DNA from: Acanthaster planci
Lineage: Eukaryota; Echinodermata; Asteroidea; Valvatida; Acanthasteridae
Direction: 5' to 3'
Assembly (NCBI RefSeq): GCF_001949145.1
Contig: NW_019091358.1
Location: forward strand, 2,733,322 to 2,797,321
Length of the DNA: 64,000 bases
The notes below the pieces were generated by a model that did no database searches, had not been told where the DNA came from, and saw only the letters and a list, made by a program, of their open reading frames with translations. Position 1 is the first letter of the stretch, and every line of letters begins with the position of its first letter. The position numbers and the translations under genes are program-made. Shown here in pieces: positions 1 through 14,900 of this stretch.

Positions 1-2991
1 ATGGAAACAGTCACCCTCACTATCCTGGGCACGGTCCTTGGTGTCAGTAACATCTAAGGATGTGGTCTAAATAGCAGTCCGTTCAATCACACTAAAGGGT
101 CCAGCAACCAAATCCATCAACAGGTGTAATGGAAACCTCCCTTGGCAATTCATTTCCGTCCAGATATGGAAACTATACCAAACTAAAACTAGATCCATCT
201 GTAGACTGCTGTTTGCCTCGGAAATGTCAAATGTAGCCAATCTTATCTGGGCTTGGGATGCCATCTCATCAAAGTCAGCAGACAGAAGTCGCCTACTTCA
301 TCCAAACTGTCGCCAGAAAATGCGCAAGTAGTACACATACATGCATACTGTACTGCAAGATTCATTTCTGTTAACTGTTTATTGGCAAAGCAGCAGGATT
401 CTTGACAGATAAGATGGACGGAGAAAAAGAAAAAGGTCCTTCCAAACTTTGTAAGTTTCACAGTTACGTTTTTTGCCATTTGTTTTTTATTTATTTGTTT
501 TTCCGCTTACACTTATTGTTAAGCCGAGTCCTTTCCAGCGTCAGAAATGTAAAATACAAAAAAATGACACGTACCATATACAAATCCTAAAAGTCAGAGA
601 GCTCGACACTTGGATCTGACGTGTTGCAGAAGCTTCATTTCTTATTTGAGAAAATTTCTGCCTGGATCAAATTACCTGAATTTTTAAGATTCTTTTTTTT
701 CCCCAGCGAAGATGATTCAATCAGTGTTCAGATTACAGAGTTGTAACCTATATTTACATGTCATTCTCCCGCAAGTTTCGTATCGTATTTTTTAAATTGT
801 AACATGCAGCTTTATGCCCTTTATACCTGCCTGTGTGCAGGTGAACATTTGATACATTTTCTCAGAAAAAAAAAAGGAATAAAAAATCCAAAAGCATTGG
901 ATAATATTGCCAGCGGCAGCGGGTATGTAGGTTATCGACATTCTGCACCTGTACAATGTAATATACGTGCACAGTACATATCCTGTAGGTCACAGTTTGG
1001 AAGCAGATGGCTTGGTGTGCATTGCATCTGCATACAAAAATGTACTTTTCCATCTGTGATCGTACTCATGTGTTGAACACCGTTGGCCTCTTTAGCATGA
1101 ATTGTAACTAATAATAATAATAAAAGATCGAGACATCATCGATGCCAGTAGGGTTAGGTCTGGGTAAAATTATTCTCCCTGTTGGCGGGACAGATGTATC
1201 CCCATACTGTGGTTGGGTACTGGCGCGGTGGCATTCATTCCTTCATTTCTTAAATCCATTTTTTTAACGTCAATTTGTACTGCACCGTTGATCATTTTAA
1301 TGAAAATGGCGCATGACAAATTTTCTTTATTTATTATTATTATTATCGTAAATGGTGCCTTTTCTTGTTAGCTGTGAATAATTGCAGCTCTTTAATCATG
1401 CATGGTGTTTTCAGTCTCCCCCCCTCCCTTCCTGGTCCATTGCCTTCTTATCCTCTATTACTGTAGAAGTACCAGGTCATTCTGTCAATTCAGGGTCCAA
1501 AAAGTGCGTCCATATTTGTGTCTCTGTTACACCCGACCTGGGTAATTTGACACGGAAATATCACTGAAATTGACAAACTAATTGTATTTGTTTGGCACGT
1601 AATTTGCATTGCTTAAATCACGCTTGGAAATTACGGAAAGCATTCTGAAGTTAGGTATGCCAGATGTTACAGGGGTACAAAAAAGTTGACCTCCCGGTAA
1701 AAACTTATAGAATGACGACACTGTACGACAGTTTGTATCATCCTTTAATCCAGTTTGTTGATGAAAACATTTAAATGCAAAATCCGGCTTTATAATCGGT
1801 TCTGTTAATATTGAGTGAAAAAAAAATTTACTTGGCGTCAGAGTCATAAATTTGCGGTCAAGATGCACTTTAGCTCCATATATCTGCTCTTCATAGAGTA
1901 GTGGTTATCTAAGGTTTATTTCCAACATTGCACTGTAAAATGCTGCTGATTCTGGTGCCGTGTTGCTCTGAAATCATGTTACTGGAAATCCCTGCGAAAA
2001 GTCAGTCTTCGTTCTCCAGTCGGGCTCCTCTTGGGCCTCCTCCCAGAAATCCCGGCCGCCAATGCGAATATATGATCAGCAGGCAGGTTTCCAGGGGTCC
2101 GCTTTAGAGTCCCCAGTATTCATTGAGTGCACAGATCAGATTCCCTCTTCTGCTGCCTTGCAATAATCAACGGCCAATTGATGACGAAGGAAATGACACC
2201 AAGAGCGGCCGGCATCTTCAGTGCAACAGTCCAGAGCCATAGGCATCCAGAAGGCATGAATTGTGGACATAAGGGAATAGCTTAGCCAAATTAAAGGATA
2301 ACATTAATAAATCCCTCCTTTTGCTGTAACGGTCAAAAACAGTCAAAAAGTGCTTCCACTTGATTTCCCCCAGTACACAGACACATATGGGAAATTCGAC
2401 TGGTTCTGACTGATGGGACAATTGTGTCAAGAATGTGTCTTTGCACAGGAGGGTTTTTTTAGAAACAGCCACAGTAGCTTGTTTACAGCATAAGGTCAAT
2501 GGTCTGCTTAATGGCTCCAAAAAACACCTGCCTCTCAAAAGCACAGTCAGACTTTTTGATGAAAAAAATACAAATATGGCCACCAGTCATCATGCCATGT
2601 TTCTCGAGCTGACCCACTGAAGGCAACAGAACTTGACGATAGCCAAAGTAAGAAGCCCAATGAATCCAACAGCTAACATATATGTCGAACCACTGTTAAA
2701 ACCTCTTTGGCTTTAGCTCCTTCAGGAATCTTGTGTCACATGTAGATTCAGCTTTGTTCAGTTCGGTTGTTCAGAGTGATTTATAATGATTATGGTATGC
2801 GCGTGTGTAACAGTATGTGATTGCATGCAGTAAGGATGACTTCTGTGTTTTTTAGCAGCACTTCACAAGTACATGCATATGTATAAGTACATCTCCATTT
2901 TGGTTTACCAAGGAAAGGAAATTTGTATTATTTTTCAATGCCTCTATCAAGTAAGATAGATGTTTTTCCTTTTATCCATTTTCTCCTTCAG
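1..2991 (+). other. Intron sequence upstream of the first visible SNX27 exon
   Basis: No exon could be supported here. The downstream exon opens inside a PDZ domain with a phase-1 acceptor, so this stretch is most simply an SNX27 intron, with the first coding exons to the left of the window. It holds simple TAA/TTA repeats near 1108-1123 and 1329-1346. The small open frames on both strands lack recognisable domains. Confidence 0.6.
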
Positions 2992-5900
2992 AAATGGCCA
3001 GAATGTAGAGGGCGCCACTCACAAGTTTGTAGTGGACCTGATCAAGCAAGGGGGCAGCGAACTGACTCTCACCGTCATCTCGGTGCCCAACTTCAAAGAG
3101 GACCAAGGGGAGCCCAGCGACGACTCCTCCGGCTACTCCTACTATGACTTCAGCGACAGGAAACCGATCCCTATCACGGTACCAGACTACCGACACGTCA
3201 ACACCGCTGGGAACAAACATGTGGTAAGCGCTGGCGTGGTTACTTGTTTGCTTACATGTACATGTCCGTGTGTGAGTGCTTTACTTAAAGTCTAATGTCC
3301 ATTTGAATAGTTCTGCTGGGGCTCATGTGATCTACCTTCCCAGATGATTTGCTGTTGGCATAAAAAGGCAAGAATCACTTAGCAGGGGTTGTGGCACTTT
3401 CCATGATTTTCATCATGGGCCTGTGTTCTTGCATTTCTTTCACTGAGAAATGCTGGAAAACATGCACTTTTCCTTTTTCTTAACAATGGGGATGTCGGTC
3501 ATGTGCACTTTGCACATTGGTATGGGGTTTGGTGTATTCAGTTTAAATTTGCTTTGAGATATCAGGTTTGCATGGACTTTTACTGTTTAAATGGTCATCA
3601 CACTATACCTGATCATCAACACTTCTAAACGTATACCGTGAATAGTGCAGTAGCTATGTTGCCATAAAGTGTGTGGGTCATTGTACTGTTCAGGCAAGTG
3701 CAGTGATCTTGATTTGACTCAGTGCTCTCTATGGGAGAGGGAAAGGAGATGAGAGCTGCATTGGTTTGTACAATTGGTTTGCTAAAAGTGTGAGAGACAC
3801 TCAAAGTGTCTGTATTTCAGTGGAGACTGTCGCATAAGCCATGCCTCATCAAAGAGTAGTCAAAAAATCGGAGGGAATGTAGCAAAGATTTTCAATGAAA
3901 AGTAAAGGGCATTATAAATCCATCCCTGATCAGAGTCATATGTGTGCCATTTTGAAATAATCTGTCCATCATTTTCAAGCCGTTGCATGTCATGCCTTCT
4001 CCCCCCCCCCCAACCCAAGGTGTACAACATCTACATTGCGGGCAAGCTCAAGGCCTCCCACCGATACAGCCGGTTTGCCGACCTGCACAACCGGCTAAAG
4101 CGGGAGTTTCCAGACTTCCAGTTTCCCAAGTTTCCCAGCAAGTGGCCCTTCTCATTATCCGAGCAGCAGCTGGAACAGCGGCGTCGAGTGCTCGAGCAGT
4201 ACTTGGAAAAAGGTCGGTGAGCCGACAACGCTGCGCCCTGGGCACGGCTGGCATGTGTTGCATGGCAGCGTCGCAGTCGAGTCTCCTCGCAAACCCCTTT
4301 ACAAGTCCAGGCGGAAGTTCTCTCGCAAGAGCAGTCATCAGTAACGGGGGGGGTTAACACCGGCGTAGAAGTGCTCTTTGCCGGCTTTCATTTGATCAGC
4401 TTGTGGGACTTGGCTTGACTTGAAACTGAATGACGTGCGATGGAATTGTGATGGACTTGCAGGGACTTGCCAGGACTTGTTGGACTCGACTGCAATACCT
4501 CATTATGATATCTGGACTAGCATCGCTTCCAAATGAAAAAATTTACAGACATTGAAAATAGGAAGAGGGCTACCAACTTGATGTGTGATTCCTCAGGATT
4601 TCTCTCCAGATTTCAGGATTTTTTCTCCCAACGCCTGAATTTTTATTAGTTTCATCATTCAAGTTTTGCTACTTCTTTCTAGTGCAAGTTTCACATAATT
4701 TTAGCCATGTGTGAGAGAATTCCTGACTTGTCAGCTTGGAATTCAACATTTTGGGGGGTCATTGTTCCAATCGAGTTTTTTATCTTCCAATCTCACCCCC
4801 GTTTAAACAGTGATAAGCACTTGAGATGATCAAGTAAACATTTTTAAGTGTTCCTTTGTTTTGCTTTTCCCTAATTGCGCCTTTCAGTAACCTGTGTTCG
4901 AGTCATTGGCGAGTGCGACCTCATGCGGGATTTTCTAAACTTGCAGGACACAGAGAAGCAAGAGGTGAGGCTGCTTTGATGCACATCTTTTCACAAATAT
5001 GTAGAAGTCTGGGATTCTGTAAGTCAAAGGAAAATTTGGTTTGAGTGCAATTTTTACCATGTGCAGAGAAAACACAATTACTGTAAATGTGTGACCTGTC
5101 ACCACAAAATGAGCTGAAAGTCGGAAATTTCAAAAATTGAGATATTGGTGTTTTTGAATTCAGCAGAAAAAAGAGTTTTCCAATGGTATATACATGGAAC
5201 ACTTTGGTAAAAGTATAAGGTGACAATTTGACATTATTCCGGCAGCTTTGTGTCTTTCTTTCCAACATTGTTTCAAAACATCTGATTAAATTTGCTGAGA
5301 AAATTACATTTTTAAATACCATACATGATCCTGCAAAAAATATGGAATTAAGAAGGAGGCCGATATACTTTCCAAATATTACAAAATCCCAAATTGACCT
5401 CCACTTCAAGTTACTTGATTTCGAGCCCTCAATATACATGTAAGAAAGAGTGGAATGCGACTTTGCGCTCATTTTGTTATGAAGGGTCACATGTGAGGTT
5501 ATTAACCAGTCAACAGAAGTTGCTTGCAAGGGAGGCCTGTACTGGGCAGGTCTTAGAAATTGGTTGCCGTAAAGCAAGCAAAGCTGCTGCTCTTCAGTAG
5601 AATGGTCCATCTTGGCTAGATTGAGATGCGGCCTGAAATGAGAATCTTTTACCCTAGCTCCCCAAGGGTGTACGTAAAATCGTATTGAAATTGGAGGATT
5701 CGGGACTGTTAGGGTTAACCAAGAGCCTTTGCTCCAAGGTATGCAACTTTCAGCTTGAAAGGTGAGGCCTAACAAGATTGAAATTCCAAGATGATGTCGA
5801 CTTCATATGCATGTTCCATCAGACTGCCTCTCTAGTCTGTATCAATTCTTACTTATAGCAAGCGGGAAGTTGAATTATTTGCTTTGTGCACATTGTGCCT

Positions 5901-8900
5901 GTACCTTTGTCAAACGGAGTTTTGGCTGTGGAAAAATGATGCATGCAGGTGCAGATGCTATCTTTGAGCGTGCATTTACAAATGGAAGCTGCAGATTTAG
6001 TCACTTCTGGGCATTCTCCATTGAACTGTGTGTTTTTTCTGATTTTCTTGTCTTTCAGACAACAGAAAACAAAAGCAAAGCAGAAGTGAGTGGCTATACA
6101 CGTATGGTCATCTTTCACTAACATGCTCACACTTGTTCAGTGCATTTCATGCTTGTTCCACTGACGCTTTGAGTTGCCACGGTGGTCAGAAGCTACAGTA
6201 GTCACAAGGACCTTAACGACTTGCTGCTGGGTGCCTTTGGAAATGCAGTGTCTAAAAAACGGGCCATTTTTCAATATCTTCGGGTTTCAAAAACCCCATC
6301 CCTAAACCCCATCGAATGACTGTCCGATCTGACAGACAACATCTATTGATGCCCGAGTATTTTAGCCAGGACTGCCGCCTTGTAAAAAGAGCCCAGATTG
6401 TGCGGTGTTATATAAGTTTCTTGTGTTCCTGAAACTGGCGTCTTTTCAATACGGGTCAGATTAGCATGGAGAGGTATTGTATTGCTCATCACTGGAGTGC
6501 TGGAGCGCTTTTGTCCCCTGTGGTAATCCACTCGTACTGAATGACACAACCAGTGGTATAAACTTTCAAAACAGTGACGGATTTCCTCCGCTATTGACAA
6601 CTGGAAAAATGTTTGCAATTCGTGGCAGCTCGGTCTTTTGTTCCGAGTACGGTCTTTTGTTACAAGGCCCAGCTCTTTTGTCCGATTTTGGGCACTCCGG
6701 CTGTGCGTACAAACCCAAGGGACCCGAAACGGGGCTCCCCGGCAGCAAGTGAATAAACACCCAAGTGAAATGGTTGGACAGAGTTGGGTTGAGCAAACTG
6801 CCAACCATCAGCAGATGAACAGCCAAAGCAAACAGTACTTTCAGGTGTACCCAATACACTAACAAACTAATCATGGCCTCACTGAAGCATGGAGACACGA
6901 TGCAGGCTGACTGGTCAAAAATGGCATGTTCATACACATACTTGCATGTCCTTGGTTTCTCCCGGAATGTTCCTGGGGCATTTTCTCAGGCAAATAATAC
7001 TCAGGAGGGAAAAAGATGCACGAGTAGCCTTCCCCCTGGAAAAAAAGGATTCCAGGCTGCGGTTTTATTTCCTTAACGTTCTAGCTCCTGGAGAAATGGT
7101 CATTATTTCTGACATTCCTCAATCCTTCATCCACTGAATAATTGGAGACTGTTAGTGTTAACTTAAAGTTCCAGAAATGATATGTGCATGTGCATTTGAT
7201 CTCTTGCCACTGCCCTCAGCTTTGATACAGTTGTGTTTAGTTTTTGGCCGTAAGAAATGGCAATAGGGCAGGCCCAAGGAGTTTGATCAGTGTGCGACAG
7301 CACTAGTTCATTTGCAGGAGACAAAACCTCCACTTTTTAAAGAATTTGCTTATTTTTTGATTGACAGTTATTCAGAATACATTTAATTTATACATTAATT
7401 ATTGTTACATGTATTATTAATACATTAATTTGTAAGCGTCTGGACACATTTGAGGCAGTTGGGACGAAGAAAAAATTCAAATTGATCCCCTTTCCAAAGC
7501 TTGGGAGGCAAGCCTGTTGCCTCCCTCCCCTTTGCCACCATCCATTCAGAAGAGGTGTCATGTCCACACCTGATTGCAGTGCCAATAAGGCAGCTTCTGA
7601 TATACAACACACCACTTGCCAGGTTGAATCGTGTGATTGGGGCATGATCCCTGGCTGTATGATGTTTCAGGTTACATGGCTTCTGACTAGCACCCCTGAA
7701 CAAAGATATTGACAAATGGGAAGAGCCACCAATGTAGGGCTGGATAGCTCAGTTGGGAGAGCACTGGTACAGTATTCGGGAAGTCACAGGTTCAAATCCC
7801 ACTCCAATCAATTTCTCTGTCATCTTTATAATTTGTAAGCACCTAGTCAGTTTCCCTATTTAGTTTGTTTCATGATATTGTTATCAGAGGTACATGTATG
7901 GCTATGTCTGTTGTCAACATTTGCCCGCCTATTTGCGACCAGTGAGGAACTAGACCTAGCTCTAGCCAGAAGAGTCTGATGCTGCCCAAGTCTGTGCTTG
8001 TGCTCGATTTTCTGAGGCAGACATGCAGTGCAGTGATGTCATGCAAAATGTTGTGAACCTTTCCAGCTGAATTCGTGGTTTGAAAGAGCCTGGCACTTCA
8101 GATGATGTCAAAATTCAAATTCCCCCTTGGAATTGCAGCCTGGAGCACAAGTCTGCCCGCTGGATTTTGCAAACTTTTGACAATTGTCACCCACTTTATG
8201 CTTCTCTTGTGTTGAGATTCATGTACATACAGTGATAAACTAAACGTGCATGTTTGTTTGGGTAGTTGCATGTTATTACATATACAGTGACATTTGACTC
8301 AAAAAGGTAGATTATGTTATTGCCCCCTCTACCTGACCGTAAGTAGTTTTAATTAATTTATTGTGTATAACAATCTATTGATACAATTGTGCACATCCCT
8401 GTTATATGTTAATTGGCAAATTGACCTGCACTACACACTCTTACATGCCCGGTATATTTCCTGCCACTGTGAAAATCATATTCTAAATCCTATTCAGATG
8501 ATGAATCATTGTAATGTAAGCGCTTTCCCCGTGAGGGGATGTGCTTGCTCTTGTAGATTGAGATATTCAGACAGATTGCAATTAGCATTAAGCTACAGTT
8601 GCCGCCGTTTGCAGAGAGGAAGAATATACATGTTGTTTTAACTCTCCCTCTTTGAAGCTACGAATGTAATAGCAAAGGGTCTTTGCCAGGAAACAAAAAC
8701 CTTTCTCTTCAGGAAAAAAAGGGAAACTAAAAAAAAAATCAGTCTTCCAGGCCAACTTTTCATGGGATTGGGCGCAGCACGTACATGTACATGTACTCCT
8801 TATTACCTCATGTTTGTGCCAAACACAATGCATCCCTTGCCATACATGTGCATACAATGCCTAACATCTTCAGACGGTATCAGGAAGTGCGTAGAGCGCA

Positions 8901-11900
8901 TTCGATAGTCAAATCAAGAGATATTTATAAGTAGGGCAGTATATGAAGCATGACCAGGACTTTAGGTCGTCCACAAACCCCGACAAATTGGGTTTTACCC
9001 TGCTTTGCACATCCTGCCTCAAGGCAACGCAACTGACAACAGAATTCGTGGATTCAAGGATTCATGTTGAGGCACCTGGCACAGATGTTCACTGAGGATT
9101 GGATTGGGCAAGAGCTTGCAATGCATACAACCCTCGAGATGCTTCCTGTCTCGCCATGTCTCGCCATGTCTCGCCAAATGATGCAGATAGGAAAAATTTG
9201 CAAATCGCTGCTTAGCCAGTACCCTGGAGCTCAGTTCAACAAAAATCCTTCCCCGCACTGTGGGAAAAGGTCCACATCGTGCCTTTCTGTTGCCGTGCCA
9301 TCAAGCATAGTTTAGAGAAACATACTTTTTCCGTGCTTCCACAACAAAACCATGCAAATTCAACCCTTTTTTGTTACTACCAGGGATACTGTAATTATTT
9401 GAAATTTCCCCAGTGTTGACTCATGTCAGTTTCACTTAACTGTATTTGCCATCTTTAAAGGCGTCAGAGGGTCGTGAATTTATTCTTGTCAAGTCAAAAA
9501 GAGACCTACATGTATCTGTGGGACTACTTACGCATACTGAAGTATTCGTAATGCATGCTGGTGTGAATCTTTTGCCTGCTAACTTGAAGCAATAACATAC
9601 ATGTAGACTGCTAACTCAGACCTGCCTTGTATGTGAATTCCTCACAGGATCCATCTTTCACAGGGCCAGCCACAACTGATGAGCCAGTGTGATATTTCAG
9701 AATGGCAAGGTCACTTAAAGACAAAGCATTCTTGCGTGTCAGCGTAAACGCACGGTTGAGCTGATAGGGTGCATATGTGCTGTTCCACAGTGACTCCAGA
9801 CACGCTTCATTTGGGGCATACGCTGTTAGCTGAACTGGCTCATTGGAGATGAACAGATAAAAGGCTTGCCTTTGTCAAGGTTGGATTCAAGGGAGGAGGG
9901 ACGAAATGGGGAAGGCCCCCCCCCAAAAAAAATAAACAATAGGGCAGAAAAAATTTGTTTTGAAAAGTAATGAAAGGCAATTTTGGAAGTCTGATTCTTT
10001 TCCATTCCTTCTCAAATTGTGTAAAAAACCAATGTAGCCTGTGCAATGTAGCTTCAACCCTCAGAATGGCCCGTAGAAAAGATTACGATTTTAAAAATTC
10101 CAACATTTCCCCCCACCCGAAAAAAAATTAGTTCTCGATCCGTCCTTGGTCTTAGTCAGTCCTTAGGAACAGCCCGTGAGTTGATTGTGGATCTGTCGAG
10201 TTATGATGTCCCCAGCTATGGGACTGGAGCGCCTGGTTGTCGTTTGCAAGGTGTCTCAAAGCACCATCTTTAATTTGGTTGTTGTTTTAGGAGACACCTA
10301 CAAAGAGAGAGGATCAGGGCAAGGCCCAAGTTGAGTTGAGAATACTCCTCCCAGACAGAACGCAGGTCACTGTCACTGTCCGCAGGAACAACACAACGCA
10401 AGATGTTTATAATGTAGGTGATTACGAGATTGAAAACAGAGATTCCAAGTGACTTGTTACATTTTATGAAAATGGTGATTGGGGTAGTACCCAGTTGCAA
10501 GAAATGAGAATATATGTGTGGGTTTGCAGAACACAAAATGTGTGCTAAGCAATTGCTTTTCATCTCTACCTTTATTTCGATTTCATTTATTTCATATCAT
10601 TTGTATCCAACATACCGGTAGCTCTTGAAATACAGTGAAATTTGTTGTTGTTTTGGGAGTGTTAAAAACCAAATAATCAAAATATGTATATATAAATACA
10701 AAACATAATAAACGATGCTACCAAAATTTACACCAAAATTTCAACATTGTCTTTCTTAAGACAAGATGATACTAACCCTGATTTCATGGACAGTTTGTGT
10801 TGGAGATTTCCAGAGTCACGCAAATACATCTCTACAGACAACCAAAAACTTCAACACTGTCGATACATCTTTATAGTTGGCCCATAAGCGCCGATTTGAA
10901 CACCTCTTTCTGTTCAGTTAGTTTGAAATAATACCTTCATAATGCTCGCAGGCACTGTTTGTTTTTCTGACAGCAGAATCATTTTTATTTGCTTCCAGGC
11001 CATGGTTCATAAAATTGGCCTAAACCCAGAGATGTCCAAATACTTTGCCCTGTTTGAACTCCAAGAAGACTTTGGTGAGTCAGTCGTGGAAGTTAATGTG
11101 TTGCACAGTGCTGTTGTAAGAGGTTAACTTCTGTTTGGAAATGGAATGCATTAATCGTACATGTTGAATTGATGTCTATTCTGCATGATGTGCTGTAAAA
11201 AGTTCTTGTGACTTGTGACTGATTTTGTCCAGTTGGATCACAGTTTTGACATAATGACATTTGACTTCCCCTCAGCCTGTGAGAGCCTCAAATTTTGATC
11301 TTTTGAGTTGACTTTTGGCTTTTTCTTGTGTCTTTAGCGAGGAAGCTTGCCCTTACTGAATTCCCCCACAACCTGTACATTCAGAACTACACCAAGTCCG
11401 GCGCAGGCCAGAGCTGCCTAGGCCTACGCAAGTGGATCTTCTCCCCGCGCCAAGAGCTGTTCCTAAATCACGACCAGATGGCGATGAATTTCCTCTACTG
11501 GCAGGTAGTGCATAAGAAGTGTTTCTGTATTGATGGATAACTTCAGATCTTGTCCCTCCCATGCCACATGTAGCTCACCATCAACGCCTCGTTAATTGTT
11601 AAAACGAGTCAAGTACTTGCACATATTTTCATTGTGGACATCAAGCCACTGTTGGCATAGATGGTTAAGGAGTCCTGTCATCATCACACAGTTACGATCA
11701 GAAAAGTGAATTATTTTTCTCCTCTCTTTGTCTTTATGCCCATTTTATTTCTGGCACATGCTTGTCCCTGGGTTTTCCTCCTGATTGGTTGTACCCACTT
11801 CCACATTAACCACCCACATCCTTAGCCCTCCCTTTGATTGGTTAGAATTACCATCTGTTTGTGCACACACCTGTTGGTATTGTTTCTCATTGATGCATGG

Positions 11901-14900
11901 CATGGCGCTGCAAAATCCACTTCATTCAATCACGGACCATTTACCCAGGGATGTGCAACTTTAGCTCAGTGATTCAATCAAACCAAAATCGCCCTCTGGT
12001 AGCCCATGATTTTGCATCTGGAGAGTTCGTGGTTATAAAATGATATTCATGAATACCTCAGACAGTCCTCCTATTCAACAACGTGCAACTTGACTCTGTA
12101 TTAACATTTGATAATGGCCGCTGAGAAGTGATAATTCCCGCTGCATAAATCACACACTGGCACCTGAATACGAGACAGTTTAATGGATTCTGCTTGGTCA
12201 AGAGTCTGTGTGCAGGTGGCTTGCCATGCGTGCGCCAAGTCCATATAAGGAGACTCTTTTGGATAATTATAAAATGAAATGGATGGGGGTGTTACAGAAA
12301 ATAGAAGTAAAATTCTGAAACAAAATCATTGGAAATCTGTCATGTATTGACTTCATTTGACACTATGACTAAAAAAAAGGTATTTAAGACTGGGAATAAA
12401 AATGTCCTTGGCCGGTCTTAAGCATTAGTTTAGGGCTGGCCGAGCACAGTGGGATATTCCTTAGTCACTTTGAGGAGGAGGGTTTTCTTTTTATACGTAC
12501 CTCTTTCAAAAAATGAGTTTTCTGAAGTCCGTTTTTGGCCTTACCATGCCCCAGACATAAAGTACCTGAAATATTTTGCTTATAAAAACAAAAAGGAATA
12601 ACCTCTGTCAGTTAAAACACTTTGAACGCCTCGTTCTTTAATTTTTTTGTATTAATGTGTTAACATCCGGTTTTAGTTAAGACTTGTTTCGCTCAACTCT
12701 TGAGAGATTTTTGATGAAGCATAATAAATCATCATTGGGAGTACATTCCATTTGGATCAGTACGTGGCACCCCCTGCAGGTATGTTTTTTTCACAGCAAA
12801 TGTATTCTTGGGGAACACAGAGGTACATGTTTGAACCCGAAGGGACAGACAGGTACATCCATGTTGGTTCCGTGTGGATGGCCACCGGGGAAAACAGTCA
12901 AGGTGCCGTTGTGCCCTGCCCCGTGGACACAGTTCCCATGTGCTGTCAGTGGACCCTGTTTACTGCAGGCCATGTGCATACTGTCAATCTACCGGTAGTC
13001 GGTGCAGGTACCATGGAGGCTGTCGGTAGTTCACTCGCATCTGTCTTGTCTGATTTGCTCGCAGGCAATTGATGAAATCAGCAAGGGGTACATCAAGCCG
13101 AGTGACAGCGCCACGTTGTACGAACTCAAAGCCCACCAGGAGAAATCTAGTAAACTACAGGTGAGGGGTGGGAATCCCCTACAGTCTTGAGATATTCACT
13201 TGACTCGTATCACTTTTTCAGTTAAAGCTGTCAGTGCTGTGATCTGTTGTCATCACTTCACCAGAAAGGCTATTTTCACACCGTCGCCAGTATTTTGAAT
13301 TAACAAAGCACCCTAGCAGCCCTGCAACCCAAAACATCGGTTTTCCTTTAACGTCTCTTATGATGCTGGAAGTTTGATTGTTGTACCATTCCAAATATCC
13401 TGCATTATACCACCCAGATGTTCACCAGCAGTCCACTGTTTAAAAATACTGTGTTAAGAAATATGTGCTTCCAGTTGTTTCTAAAGGTCAGAATTGTCAA
13501 ACGTGCCATTATCTTTTTTTTTTAATATTTGCAAAAGGTGCATTGTATATGTGTAGTTTCTCCTTATATGAAGAGATTTTATGCTTAATACCAGTACTTT
13601 TTAGCACTTGCCAACTTGTTGTAAGAAGAGACAAAATTACCAGTACACTCCCTTTTTCCTGGGGTGCAGTACTTAAAGATAGCCCGGAGTCTAGATGGCT
13701 ACGGTGAGATCTGTTTTCCCCACTGTCCCTGCGACGCCAGAAAGACAGGCCACGTCATCCCCATCCTAGGCTTCAGTTTGTTCAAACTCCAGGCCTGCAA
13801 AGAGGATGGAACGTTGGAGGTGAGTCACCAATGCAGTCTCGAGAGAGCAAATGGCCTCTTGCTAGCTGCTGTACGTACATGTACATGTCATTTGGGTGTT
13901 GGTCAATTTAATGTGGTCGCCAAAGAGATCAAGCCAATGGAAGTGCGCACAGCGTCGCGGGGAACGGTCAGTGTTACATGACTCTGTTAGCAATCACACA
14001 CAGCTCCATACCATCTCGCCTTGTCCCATGTTTTCTTAATCAAACCTTGCAACTCCCCGTTTTGTCACCATAAAGGATGCTGCGATCGTTCCAAAATTGA
14101 TTCTGCTCGTCAACTTTGCATCAGTCTCCCTCATCCTGAAAGCACGGTTGCTGCTGTTGGGTCGTATAGTTACTGATGAACCGTAGACCCCTCGGGTCGG
14201 AAATGGAACTTTTATTTTGAATAAGCGTTGCAGTGCACTTTTTTGTGCCCCGTTTATTTGATTTGATTTTCAAGTGAACTTTAGCATGGCCCCAGGAGTT
14301 TGCAGTCCTACTGCACAGAGAATCCAAAGGCAACCTGTTCAACAGCCTATTTGAGTTCTTCTGTGCAACAGTGACTCTAATCTTATTGGTTCCTAGTTTG
14401 GTTAAGGGAAGTAGAGGGATGTGACGATGTCACCAGATTTTTGACCGAAAAATTTTGAAGGGTTTAATCACTCAAGTTTTGCTGCTTTTTGCAACTTTGT
14501 AGATAAAAATTAAGGATAATATCTCATAATCACAGCTATTTGAGAGAGAGCTCATGCCTTGTTCACTTTCGAATACCCCTGAAATATACAGAATTTTATT
14601 ATCAAGTTAACAACACCTCTGCTGGATTCTTCATGGATTTGCCTTCATCCCCCCAACGGCAACCCTGAAATAGGTATGGCTTAATAGCTTTGTTTCTGCT
14701 TTTGTGACATCAGGAGCAAGTTCCCAGCTTCCAGTGGGGTGAGATCCAGCAGTACGAGACGGACGACGAAGGCATGGCATTCTGCTTTGAGTACGCCAAG
14801 GAGGGCAAGAGGCCACGATGGGTCAGGATCTACACTAAATACGTAAGGCTCCTTGTGATCCTGTTCCTCTGTGAACTTTTACTATGCAGGTTGCAAACCC

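Noticed and set aside
4921-5775. Open frame of 284 codons on the minus strand
   Set aside because: It spans a real SNX27 exon on the plus strand and a transposon with inverted ends, shows no domain, and has low-complexity composition. Chance readthrough.
7738-7812. Functional tRNA gene
   Set aside because: A and B boxes are present, but the anticodon stem is unpaired, the base before the anticodon is C, and the acceptor stem is broken.
9155-9177. Short tandem of TCTCGCCATG
   Set aside because: Three 10-bp copies only; an ordinary microsatellite-scale duplication. No CRISPR-like spacing anywhere in the window.
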